From NCBI GenBank assembly GCA_002633005.1, contig NMRA01000203.1, positions 300,874 to 364,873 of the forward strand: a DNA stretch of 64,000 bases, given 5' to 3'. Positions within the stretch are counted from its first letter, which is position 1. Each line of letters begins with the position of its first letter. A model generated the notes under the pieces. The model worked only from the letters and a program-made list of their open reading frames with translations, did no database searches and was not told the origin of the DNA. Source of the stretch: Phoronis australis. Taxonomy: Eukaryota > Phoronida > Phoronidae. The translations under genes and the position numbers were made by a program. Positions 1-12,700 of this stretch are shown piece by piece.

Positions 1-211
1 GGGGGCCGCCATCTTGAAGAAGAGTGCAGCTACAGCCAAGAAAGTGGCCTTTTTTTATTCACAGCATGTTCACAAATACAAACAAACCACATTCACTGAG
101 CCTACGTGCAATGCCCACCTACAAAATGCCCCCAAACTTGGCCTACCCCAAAATTTCTATATTTTGGGAGTGCAAATTGGCCGCGGCCGCAGCCTAACTA
201 TTCAGTGCCTC

Positions 212-433
212 CTGAATGTGTATGGACTATCAATCGAATGTTGAATGTCTTGGGTACTCCATGTTTTGTGGTGCCCTGAATGTGTATGGACTATTAATAG
301 AATGTTGAATGTCTTGGGTACTCCATATATTGTGTTGCCCTGAATGTGTATGGATTATCAATAGAATGTTGAATGTCTTGGGTACTCCATGTATTGTGTT
401 GCCCTGAATGTGTATAGACTATCAATGTTGAAA
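212..433. repeat. 64-bp tandem repeat, about 3.5 copies
   Basis: A unit beginning CTGAATGTGTATGGACTAT recurs at 212, 276, 340 and 404, an exact 64-bp period with a few substitutions. The last copy is cut short. It lies in what may be an intron of the unrecognised plus-strand gene ending at 2274. Confidence 0.9.
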
Positions 434-540
434 GCTGTGGTTATCAGGCAAGATTGCTAAAATTCTAAATGTGTCTTCACAGTTTCGGAAGTCTATATCT
501 CTTAGATCTCAAAAATATTCCCTTTTATTTTTATTTTTAG

Positions 541-2274
541 GTGAATCGTTCCTTTTCCCAGATGTTTGTTACAAAAACCAAAGGGAATCCAAAAAGCAGT
601 AAGTCATATCATTTTGATGCCAATTTACATTTATTTGTGTAATCCAGCTAAAATTGCTAATAGATAAAGCACCATCCTTCCAAAAAAATACAATATTCAC
701 AAGGTGCATATAGTTATCTCTGTTTTTCATTGCCATCCTTAGCTATTTTTAAATGCAGAATTTATTTATTAAGTATGCAAAATGATTCAGACAACTTAGT
801 GGCAAAGCCTTACAAGTCTTTTTCGTTTTTGCTGCTTTGACCCGTTTGAACATTTGATTTTACTAAACGCACATGGGTAGATTTGCTCAGAAACGTGGTC
901 ACATATTATTGTAGTGTATGACTGAGGTAAAACCATTTCAGATTTTTTTTACTTTTCTTCAAACAACAAAGTCTTGAAAAGTGGGAATTCGTTAAGGATT
1001 TGAATGAGTGATACCTTCGCTGTTTTAAAGCAGGGATTGTGATTTTTTCGATCATCGAGGATCACAAATAAAATGGTTGAAAGTAGAAATTTAAAAATAG
1101 TTATTTGGTTGTCAGTTGAGTGTAATGCTATTAACTCTTACGTGCTGACATACAATAAATGGTCTTAAAACTTTGGTGCAGTTTCTTTGAAATTGAAGAA
1201 AAATTAGTGAACAACCTTAGGTTTAGTGTGGAAGTCTAGGAAAATATCTAAATTTGGCTATAACTTGGGAACATGATATTTCAGACATGGCTTATTGAAT
1301 TGATCCAATGAAACTTTCAGTACTGCATTTCATGCACTATTATCCACATGTGGAGAATTTCTTGCTTACACTGGTCACCTTAGACAACTTTTATAATGTC
1401 TAATAGCATACCCTTTGTATGAGCTAATGAAGTGGAATTATGATAATCCCTAGCACTACTTTCTCAACAGTGGTGGTTTTTATTACATGGAAATTGGTTT
1501 TCTGTGACATTCTTTGCGCAGAGTTACCAGCTGAAATGTCAAAAGTACCGGTTTGATGACATTTTAGATATTAGGAAATAACTAAAAACGAAATCTTGGG
1601 TTCATCTTCACACAAAGGGCCATTTCCCGAATCATCGTTTGTTTTAAAAATGATTCAAAACAGTTGTCCTCATTTTATTTGTAATACTCCAGCCTACTTC
1701 TTGTTTCCTGCCAAGTTGCTACCTTTTAATTTTGTTTTTAAGCTTGAAATGCCAAGTAATTTTCCAGTTAGCTTGTTACTCCTCGAATAAAAAGTAGTTC
1801 GACATGACTAGGTGATAACCATTGTCTTTAAAGCTAATTTGGTCTCAGTGTGCTGTGGCTATTTCATGTAAATAAATGTAGTTTACTAAAAGAATGAGCC
1901 GTGTAATGATTGTTAATTATGATCAGCGTTTGTAAATCCTCCGAGTACATTAACATGCGTGCTTGTTTATCTTCATTCCGTAACCAGTGTTTGTAGTTTT
2001 TAGCTTATTAATTCATCGATTAATAAAAATCAAAACCATATTTCACGTTTTTTCCAGCTGAATACTGCCGGTTATTGGTTTATGCATTTTGAAAATGTGC
2101 CACTATTTACAGGCAGTTATGTTTACTAGCAGTTTCTGGCTGCCAATTACACTTAATTGGGTCTTACTCACACTGGACAATGCAGTCATCACAACAACAT
2201 CCAACTCTGACGCTGCGCTCGCTTTGATCCCGGTGCAAGCTGCTCCAAACAAGGCTGCGAAGAAGCAACAGTGA
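541..2274 (+). CDS. possible last two exons of an unrecognised gene
   Basis: I do not recognise this gene. A candidate exon at 541-598 follows a T-rich tract ending in AG and is followed by GTAAGT. Its open frame reads VNRSFSQMFVTKTKG and ends in phase 1. A candidate terminal exon at 2186-2274 follows TGCAG, starts with two bases that complete the phase, and ends in an Ala/Lys/Gln-rich tail (QAAPNKAAKKQQ) before TGA. Splice phase and strand agree. However, the second acceptor has a weak pyrimidine tract, no domain is visible, and upstream exons lie outside the window. The two pieces could also be unrelated. Confidence 0.25.
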
Positions 2275-5200
2275 AAATTCCTGCATATCTTTAGAAATGC
2301 ACATTTTCCTTTTAGCGAATTATTCATGACATAAGGAAGTTCGTGTTTCGAATTGTATTTAAAATTTCGCACTTTAACAAGAGGGCTCTAAAAATTGTGA
2401 CTTATGGTTTTAGAAAACTGTACCAACATGTTAGTTTAAAATTTCATCTTGAATGTTTTTGAAATGAAATTTGGTCACGTTTGAATCATTTATTTTGCTA
2501 CGAATGCTTTCTTTTGTTGCTAAATTGTAATGATTCACATGACCCAATTAATGGCAGACTGGTATTTGGTCAAAAAGCAAATTTTAGAGTGAGACTTTCT
2601 AATTTTCATAAAATATGTACTTACTGAATTAAATTCTATAGTTTTGTAGATATATGGCTAAATGTTCAAACTTGTTGATAAGGTCCCACATAACCTTAAA
2701 TTAATACGAGTCAAAATCCAACTATTTATTAATAAATACTTGCTGGCAGCTGACAAGGGGCAGTTGGCTTGTTGGATTACTAGAATGTAACTCCGATGGA
2801 TTCAATATTTCAATGTATGTGTGAAGTGGTTTCCAAGGAATGGCTGAAAAAATAATACCTCCACCAAACATTCATAATGCAGACGTGACTATACATATAG
2901 TTGAACTCTATAGACTTATATCTATAAGCCCGTCATCCATTATAAAGACTGACTTTTCATTTATGAAATTGGTCTAGGATAAATCCATTAAATTTACTGA
3001 ACCATTCAATTGGCTGTGTGCTCAACTTACATTATATTTCCTGTTACATTTGACATTGCCCAACATGCCTTACTTACTGGCATTCCAGACATTCCAGACA
3101 TTCCACAGTGCTGCATTGAAACATTCCAAGAAACACAAGTAGTCACAATTCCAAGGAAATCTAGGTCAGTCAAGTCTGGACAAAGACCATTTAGAACAAG
3201 TGCCTTCCCAGATGGTACGTTATGTAAAATAGTTGTCAAGGTTCCTCCAAATTTTGTGTATTAATGATCGTGATGACAGATGTGTCATCAGTGACAGAGA
3301 TGAGACAATGGACTAGTGTTGCAGCAAGTGACGTAGATTTGCTGTCATGATCGTAGATTTGCTGTCATGATCGTAGATTTGCTGTCATGATCGTAGATTT
3401 GCTGTCATGATCGGCACTTTAGGAGGCTTACTAATAACATACTTTTTAACCAGTTTCCTCGTGCGTAATTAGTGGCAATTGTCTACAATACAAGTCTGTG
3501 CTCGTAGTATCAACTACAACATTGGCACAGACATTATTTCCTCTAATTGTTCTACCAGAATAATAACAGTTATGTATGCATTATAAGTTCTTTTGTATCT
3601 GTTGCACTTGTTCTCCAATTTGTTAGTTGCAATGTTCATTATTGTTGTTAAAGATGGTATGTCTCATTAAAACTGTGAATATTTAAGTTTATAGCAAGTG
3701 CCACCTTGCGACTTCCTGGAGAACTGTGTACAAGTATTTCAGAAAAATGCAGTTTTAAAGAAACCACAACTTATACACTTATAAACAAGTGAACATATAG
3801 AAAACCCAATTCCAAATATTATGCAATCGTTATTTGATAAAAAAATGAACAAATAATAAAAACTGCTTGGTTTCATAAGGGTAACATTACCATACTCATT
3901 TACGTAAAAATAGTCTCGCAAAACAAGACTTTCGTGAGATTGTAATGGTAAGTGGTTCTTGGATGGTTTCCAGTACATTGGAAGACCCAGGGTTGTTTGT
4001 GAACTAATACTTCATTTGCATATTCACAATTTAATGAGACACAGCATTTTTAACTAATTGTTCGTCATTCACTGTTACTTCACTCATAGAACTAATTGCT
4101 ATGTAGGGTAGACTTTTTGACACTTAATGACGGCGTTCTGACACAATTAGCTTTAAGTTTGAATGGCCAAATTGAAGCAAAATTCCCCTCAAAGCATTCT
4201 GTCGAATTTTGTGGCAGTCATGAATATAGTGTTGTATAATTATTCAGTCCACCATAACTTAATAATTTAAGACTCTGATAATTGAATGTTACCTCGTGCA
4301 CTAGTGGTATTTTTTCTTGTTTATGTTTATGTTTAATTATGTGTAAATTTCCATTTTCATTGCTTGACATAATTTTACACAGAATCGTAATTTTGGGTAT
4401 ATGTGCAACACTTGCTTATTTCACTATTCACATTCTTTTCAAGTAAACATGATCAAAGAAATGTATGTTGTTGCGTGCTTTACCACAGTTACATGTATAT
4501 TGCATGACTAATACCATACACATCTTTTTCAGATATTCTGCTAATGGCCCTGTAGGACGTTATGAAGACAATACTCACAGAAAAATGCAATTTGTTATTT
4601 AAAAAATCTCATACAAAACTTAATCTGCTGTAAAATATTTATATACAAACTGTAAAACTCCCATATAGTAAAATCAAATCAATTTTGGACAAAACTAATT
4701 GACAAAATTGACCATTTTTTTCATAGAATTCTCACATTGTTTTCAATACACATTTTTTTTTCGAAATATTGTAGAATGGTGACTATGGTACTGAACTTGA
4801 AATATTCAAAGTATTGATTTGGTGCTGCTAATTGTGCACAAATAAAAAAATAAAACAGTCCGCCACATTGTCCTAAATTGGTGAGATCTTACTGTAAGTC
4901 GGATCTTTTGTTTATGTGGGACATAGTTTCATGATCATGCAGGTTCGTTTACTCAACCCTTTAGAAAATGTTTTCTTACTCGTATAAGATCTCCAAAGCC
5001 ATTTGGGTCCAATTTATGTGAGTTTTACTATAGACATATCATACTACAGAATAATATATGTTACTCATATGATTAACTTAGTATGCATGTGTTTTGGTAA
5101 GAAAGAGGGTCTCTTGCATACTTCAGTATCAAACACACTGTTCTAATTAATTTTGTTAACCAATAAGCCCTTCACTTCCTACATTTGGTTGAAAAGAAGC

Positions 5201-6797
5201 ACAAGTCGATTTTAGAGCATGGCTCCTGAAAAGTTTTGGTTGTATACAAGAAAATATTCAAGCTGGTTTCAACTTTTTCCAATATTAGTTCATCTCCTAA
5301 GTGTTTATAAAGTCCCTTATACTCTATGTATGATTGTCAATAACCACACGCTTCACATGCATATTTGCTCCGATTCCTAACATAATTGTGATATTATTCT
5401 TTGTTTAAACTGAAATTGGTCGCATCAATAAAATGCGTCGAATTGCCTCGCCTGCTTCTGGGGCTGAAACTGACCCATGGGGATAAAGTAACCTCATGTG
5501 CCTGGTCTGAAGCAATAACAAACTCTCAATTCTCCCAAAGTCTAGAAAGCTTTTTTGATGAGACAGATTTAATTACAGTTGGTCCAAATCAAGTGTTATT
5601 TTTGACAAAAAGCACACAAGGATGGTCGGGTGTTGAAAATACCATCCTTAGAAGTAATTTCTAAAGTTATGTCATCGTGTTCTTATCCATTGTTTTGAAT
5701 TAAAAAAGCCTGAAATTCCCCTGCCAGTCATACTACTTGAGCAACTATCTTGCAATTAGAGAAAACTTCAAAGGGGCTTTGTCTGAAATAATAATATGGT
5801 AGTTGTTTTCGACCTTGGGAATTATATTTCTACAGTTGAGGAAGTAGCACGAGTTTTAGAGCAATAACTTACCAAAGTCGAGTTTTTTTTTACTGAAAAC
5901 ATGACTTTACTGCCCCTTAATGTTGGAATCTTGGTGTAATCTGTCTTGTGTTGTGTGCAAGTGGACTCTGACAGCATAGAGCATCATCCTCCAGATCGAT
6001 TGTCATCCTCCAGATCGATTGTCTGTCCATTCAAATAAGACTTGCAGTGATCACCTTGTTCATTAAGTACTATATGCAATGTATGACCGAAAGCATCATT
6101 TGATTCATTATTTGTGCACAGTAGCACTCAATTACTAGCTTCAGCATGTCTGCCTTTGGTATAAGTGAAATTCAGCTTTCAGTTCTAGAATTATTGCCTT
6201 TGCAGGCATGCATGTTCAATGTGGTCCCCATTCTTGCACTTGATGGCAAGTGGAACCATTCACCTCCTGCTTTTGGTTCTAAACAAAAAACATTCATTTG
6301 ACTAATTTTTTCCAACACAATTTTATGTCCCAAATGTTCAAGTCATACTTTACACTGTATAACTTAATGTACTTGTAATGAGAATAACATGTGTACCAAG
6401 GCACTGTCACATCAAGGTGTATTTAAGTTATTATTTATAGTTATAAATTATTCATTCTTGTTGTACATGTTAAATGTTAAAATTTTAAAAAGATGTTTAT
6501 GTATTGTTCATACAACTATCAGATGTTTATTATACGTTGTCTGTTATAGTTTATACACAATGTTTACATTTTCTTGGAAATAAAATTTGACGCATCTTCT
6601 TTTCGATGTCAATCAATAGTAGCAAGCCGATTCATGGAAACTTCACTCAAGTATATCACAAATAATAATCAATGTCAACTCGAAGAATGCTCAACAAAGA
6701 AAATGTCTCAACAGCAATGACTGGCCATCAATACTCTATGGCTATTTTCCAGTGCAGCAATAGTTCGGTGCAGTTATTCACAATCAGTTTGTTTGAG
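2275..6797. other. intergenic stretch without a recognised gene
   Basis: AT-rich sequence between the convergent ends of the unrecognised plus-strand gene and SDE2. It contains several AATAAA signals (for example near 6571), a 20-bp tandem repeat at 3333-3412 and an 18-bp duplication near 5985-6020. A plus-strand frame at 5401-5664 is open for 87 codons but has no recognisable domain or splice context. Confidence 0.5.
3333..3412. repeat. 20-bp tandem repeat, 4 copies
   Basis: GTAGATTTGCTGTCATGATC is repeated four times in perfect succession. Confidence 0.95.
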
Positions 6798-9700
6798 TTA
6801 CTTTTTAGCCTTGGGTGGTTTGGCTAGTAGTGCCTTGCTGATGTGATGTGGTGCCAGTCCCTTGATTGAGTAGAGTCGTTCTGCCCTCTGTTGAAGTGTC
6901 CCACCACACTTCAATCCTCGTGCCATCAAAGCACTTTTCAGCCTCTCCAGACCCAAACATTCCAGTTCCGAAGCAGATGAATAATCTTCCAGGTTGATCT
7001 TGGTATTCTGCAAAACAATGATCAAATTACAAGTTAAGAAAACGGCTGAACTCGCATGGAACTACTATGTGAATAATTATAGTTTCAACTGATCAGTACC
7101 TGTGGTGTTTCCCAATACCTTGGAGACGTCTGCATATGTCAAAAAAATGAATGCTGATGATGTTCATCTTTGTTTAATGAACTGAACAATCGTCTGTTCA
7201 TATTGGCTGCTCCAAAGCAAACTGCATTTCTTAACTATGTACAGGTAACACAAACAAACAAGTTAAGTAAGAATCACACAAGGTCCTGTTTCTTGAACAG
7301 TCTATAACCATAAGTTGATTTTTTGACTCGTGACTTGCCGAGCAGGGTATTTCTGTCTTATTGTTTCAAGCTGTAGACAGATTTTCTGACTTAGTCTTAG
7401 CTGATTTTAGGAAACGGGCTAAGCAATTTAAGCCGTCAATCAAAACGAGCAGAAACACTCCTTGGTAATGGAAAGAATGGACAAGGTCAAGGACATTGGT
7501 AAGAGAGGAAGTAATAATGAAGACACTCGTACTTGGTAATGAAGAGATTGATCGTGACATATATCTGGAATTGACAAAACTGCACAGAAACTACAATTTC
7601 AGCATCACTCATCAAACCTCTATATTAATAATAAAGCATCAGAAAACATTATTTATAATTAGTGATTCCCAGATTACTGCAGTCCACGAATGGATTTCTG
7701 ACATATTTGCTGTGAGAAATGATCAAGAATGGCAGTCAATTGTGAATAAACACTATTTAGGGACACATTGGATTTTTTGTACTTTGTTTTGAAAATAACC
7801 ATAAAAGTACTATTTTAGACCTTAATATTCTTTTTCTGTTAATTGTGAAACATACGTATAGTTGTATGTCCTACTTTTTGCTTAAAAATCACACGCTTGT
7901 AAATGTACTATACCTGATACTGTCATGCAGCATCACAATTTTTGAAGGGATGGTCAAGCCAGCTGATGCAGAACAGAACAGAATTGCTGGGTTTAAGTTG
8001 TGCCAGTTGTAAAGCAATATGTAAGCAGTAGACTGCAGTTAATGCAGAGTTAGATAGAGTAGCAGTCCATCACAATTTCCAGTGGTTTTGAGACATTAAT
8101 ACCAGTTACCTCAGTTAAGAAGTTCACTTAACATGGCAGACATGTGAGTTTTTATTTAAAGGCATTGGTCATTTTCAAGTTATGTGCCATCGCTTTGCAT
8201 CGCACACTGCGTCGCACACTGCATCGCACACTGCGTCGCACACTGCGTCGCACACTGCATCGCACACTGCGTCGCACACTGCATCCACACACTGCATCCA
8301 CACACTGCGTCACACACTGCATCCACACACTGCATCCACACACTGCATCACACACTGCGTCGCACACTGCATCCACACACTGCATCCACACACTGCATCC
8401 ACACACTGCATCGCACACTGCATCCACACACTGCATCCGCACACTGCGTCGCACACTGCGTCGCACACTGCATCACACACTACTTTGAGAAATTGAGCTC
8501 GAAGCCCATTGAAAAACGAGTAAATATCTATTTTGGCATTTTTTGTCCGGAACTGAATATATTGCACAGTAATTTTGACCTTGAAAAAGAACCATGATAA
8601 AGAAATGAAGCAATGACTACTAACACAGAGATGCCACCTCATCATCAAATGTTTGACAACATTATAACCTACATGTTCATCTGTTTTCAAATTGTCACTT
8701 TCTTCATCTTTTCTCCCCTCTTCTTTTCCTGCTTCAACAAATGTTGAACCTCCTGCATTTTGTACTACTTTCTCCGTATTCTCACATAAGACTTTGGCGA
8801 AGTCATTTTCTGTATGTGTCCCAACACTGTCACTGTCCTTTGAATCCTTATAAGCCAAACCACAACCACTTGAGTCAGGTGATGAATCCCCATCTTTGCT
8901 GGTACTTGGAGTGTCGCTGGCAGTTACACCTGGATGTATATCATGTGCTGCATCTGATTCCATGGATGGAGGGCTGCAAGGACTGGCTGGATTACTTCCA
9001 CTGGAAACGCTATCCGAGTCTGAGTTACTAAGGTCTCCATAACCAAGCCTGAAAAAATACAAAGACATATGACAATAAATAATAAAATGCCAATTGCGCT
9101 TAATCTCGTGAAAGAAACTTGGATTATTAAACTAAAGAATTCTTTGAAAAATAAAAGTGGTTAAAAGGTGGTGCTATCTTCCATGGTGCTGAAAGATGAT
9201 ATAATTCCTCAAAGTGAAAAACAACAGCATAAGGTCCAGTACATTTTGACATCATAGTCAGGTTCACAATGTCCAAATTTTGACATTCGTTGGAATTTTT
9301 TGGGGAAAGTGGAAACTATTACATTTTTGAAAACATCATGGAATGACGAATCAGAAAATAATTGATTACATTCTTGGTGGCTACACCTGCAATTCTGAAG
9401 TCAATGAATTGGAAATTTTAATTTTATTGGCGGCCATCTTGGAATTTCAAAAATGGCACCTGTAAAATACAATTTGCTCAGTATCTCTGCTCTTGGGTCA
9501 CTTATGTTAGTTTTAATGGCTGCACCCATATTTTGTGGGGTAAGGAATTGAAACACACTATTTCTAAAAGAATACATATAATCTGAATGTTTTTAATAGC
9601 AGCTACGAACCCCCTGAATATTTAAAGGAATCACAGAAACACAGATTAACCTTAAACCTTACACCTTTACAGTGTACATCTATATCTTTTTAAAAAGACA

Positions 9701-12700
9701 TTTGACACATATCTTTTGAAGATTTTGACATTACTTCCCCTGTTCACTTTGGAATCCAGCTCTCCTCTGCTGAATGGAAATGCATTTTGCCTTTGACAGT
9801 TGAATGGCAGATAATGTTGGCAGTAACCAGGCTGAGGATCAATGACGAGAACAACAGGAGTTGTAGCCTGCTGGGCAAATCGACCAGAAACATGCTATCA
9901 GCCACTATGAATTCACACCAAGAGCAATCTTTGCTGCCAATGAGGCAATGCTGCCATGAAAAGACAAGTCGAATTGAATCCAAATTTTGCAGAGACTTTC
10001 CGAAGCAGACGACTTAGAACAGGACAGTCCTCAAGCTACCAGAGAGGTTTTAGATCCAGAAAACAAGAAAGGGTCAAGTAATGTACCAGATAAGAGATGA
10101 GACTTACATACAGAACATCCCAATGCCATTTCTTCTCCCATGACCAAAAAGGCTCAACTTACTAAATATCTGTCTGCAAAGACACTTGAATATAATCAAG
10201 ACTCTGCCAAGATAGCCATTACTTCAGCTTCAGAATGCACAAAGAGCAACCGACGTGAACTATGCTTAGAAGAACACGATCACGAAAAAGCAGATATATT
10301 GCTGTCTGGGCAAAGGCTCTTCCTGCTTTCCATGCTTTTACATGCCATTGGACAGACAACACTGGTCCATTTTGTAGATTATATGCTTGAAGGCAACACT
10401 GATGATATCAATGCACTGCTTATGAATTAGTAACAGGTGAACCTCTTTTCACATAAGCCCCTGCTACATATGCATACTCACCACAGGGTGTCGACACAAA
10501 TAGCATAATAGCATCCCAGAGCCGAGATGGTACCTCTTCTGTAAACATATGGTCGACAGCGACAAATGTCCACCAACCACTGGTGCTTTGAAACAGCATG
10601 TGCTGAGAGTGTTTATTCAAACCAGAGTGTGGGGCCAGTCATTGCTCAACAGGAGTTCCTTGACCCATTGTAGAATGAATTTACAAGGACAAAGATGACC
10701 ACATGAAACCCTCACAACTGAGGAGCTTTTGGCGCCAGAGGCTATCATTGGGATGGTTAGATGCCATTGCAAAAACGATAGCTCTTCCCAAAGATGCTCT
10801 TGCCGATCAAAGGACCTTACACAGATCTATGTCAGTATAGTACAGAATGTCAGAATGTTGATGATGATGTGATTTCTGGTGACAGTGATGGCTATAGTAA
10901 TGATTTGATTTCAAAGTTTTGAAAGACTATTGACACTACAAAAACATTCTTTCATGTTCTTCAAACGTGAATAAATTGTTTAGGTACTGGTTTAGTTTTA
11001 AGTGTCTTGAAGGAAACAAGCTCCGAACAAAATATACAAGAAAGTAAGATAGCAAGCACGTGTTGGATTCTATGAAGAATGCATTTAGAAAATGTGGCTG
11101 CTAATAAATGGGATTTTGATTATGTTTCTAACTTAATAAGTTGCATTTTCAAAATTTTTTGGCCACAAAAATGTGGGTGCAGCCATTAAAACTAACATTA
11201 TAAGTGATGCAAGATCAAAGATACTGAGGAAAATGAATTTTACGGGCACCAACTTTTAAAAATCCAAGATGGCCACCAAGATAGCTGCCAATCAAATTAA
11301 AATTTCCAATTCCTTGACCTGAGAAATGCAGGTGTAGCCATAAAAATCAAAATTCTAAGGTACTCAAAAGCAGAGATATTAGGCAAAATCCATTTTACCG
11401 CCGCCATTTTTGAAAATCCAAGATGGCCACCAAAAATGGAATCAATTATTTTCTGACTTGTCATTCCATGAGGTTTCCAAAAACATAAAGTTTCCACTTT
11501 CCCCAAAAAATTCCAACACAATTACACAATAAACCTGACTAATTTGTTTGGTTTACACAAGGAAGAGTACTTTTTAGCGCCATAAACTTCCTGCAGATAG
11601 TTTTATGTAAACTCAGAGTGCTATGAAAGTTAGTGTAACTTCCAAAGCTATGCTCAGCCCTGCTTTCTACAAGGACTCTTGACACATTCACTAAGTATTC
11701 ACTCTTTATCACACATGATGCATGAGGCAAAGTAATACTTGAAGTCTGATGGCAAACATATTATTCAAACTTGCATGTAACGACTCAATGACCATGCCAC
11801 TGCACTGCACTACAATGCACTGCCTTCCAATATAGGTAAACATATCCTAAAATATACCAAGCAGCAGTCCTTTTTCCTTTTGTGGTGACTGTTGACTCTG
11901 CTTTTCTTTTGCGCCCTCCATTTTGATAGTTTTTTTTCAAACCTGTGGAACACAAAACAATAGTACACAAAAAGGAACGTCAGCGACACAACAAGGAAAA
12001 GTGCACGGGGTGTCACATCACCTATGCTAATTTTCAAAACGCACAAATAATTTGACAAGTAACGTAAAGAGACAAAAATCCTCAGTCTTGCCATATATGG
12101 TTACAACTCACAACTGAGAGGTACAAAAAGATGCAGGGATTTATTTGTTTCTTTACTCGCAGGGCTGTACTTCGGGAGCAAGTTTTCGGTTATACAGACT
12201 TTGTCAAATGCATGACACTTTTCATTGTTCACAGTCTTTATTCCGTTGCGTTCGTACTTTCGGAACAAATCTCTACTCTCAACTTAACATAGATACAGTA
12301 ACTGACCTAGCGACATAATTAAAAGACACACGATATTTAGAAACATACTTGTTTCATTCTCAAGTGAAGATAAAATGACGCAGTAATGCCACCACGGAGT
12401 ATAAGCTGACGACACACACAGTGAGACACGGCAGGTGTGAAATACTGCAAAGAATGACTAATGACTAATGACTAAAGTCCGCCCCGTTGCACAGTGTAGT
12501 GTTGTTTATGAGTTTGTATGCCCTATGAACGAATGTCTTAGTTCAAACATCAAACAATGTTACATTGGTCAAACGGTTTGCAGTCTTTCCCGTCGGTTAT
12601 CCATGCATCTTCAAAATGGCGCCATTCAAGATCATTTTCTGCAACGCCACGCACGTAAAATCACCCGTCAAGAAATTATGGAAAACACTTCAATTCGCTA

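Noticed and set aside
5401-5664. 87-codon plus-strand frame
   Set aside because: No ATG of its own at the start, no domain and no splice signals. An open frame of this length can occur by chance.
7496-7792. 98-codon plus-strand frame inside SDE2 intron 6
   Set aside because: Composition is plausible, but no family or splice context can be recognised. I could not support it as a gene.
8144-8597. Several 100-250-codon frames over 8144-9068 on both strands
   Set aside because: They are read through the CACACTGC minisatellite. The only real coding part is the SDE2 exon at 8673-9048.
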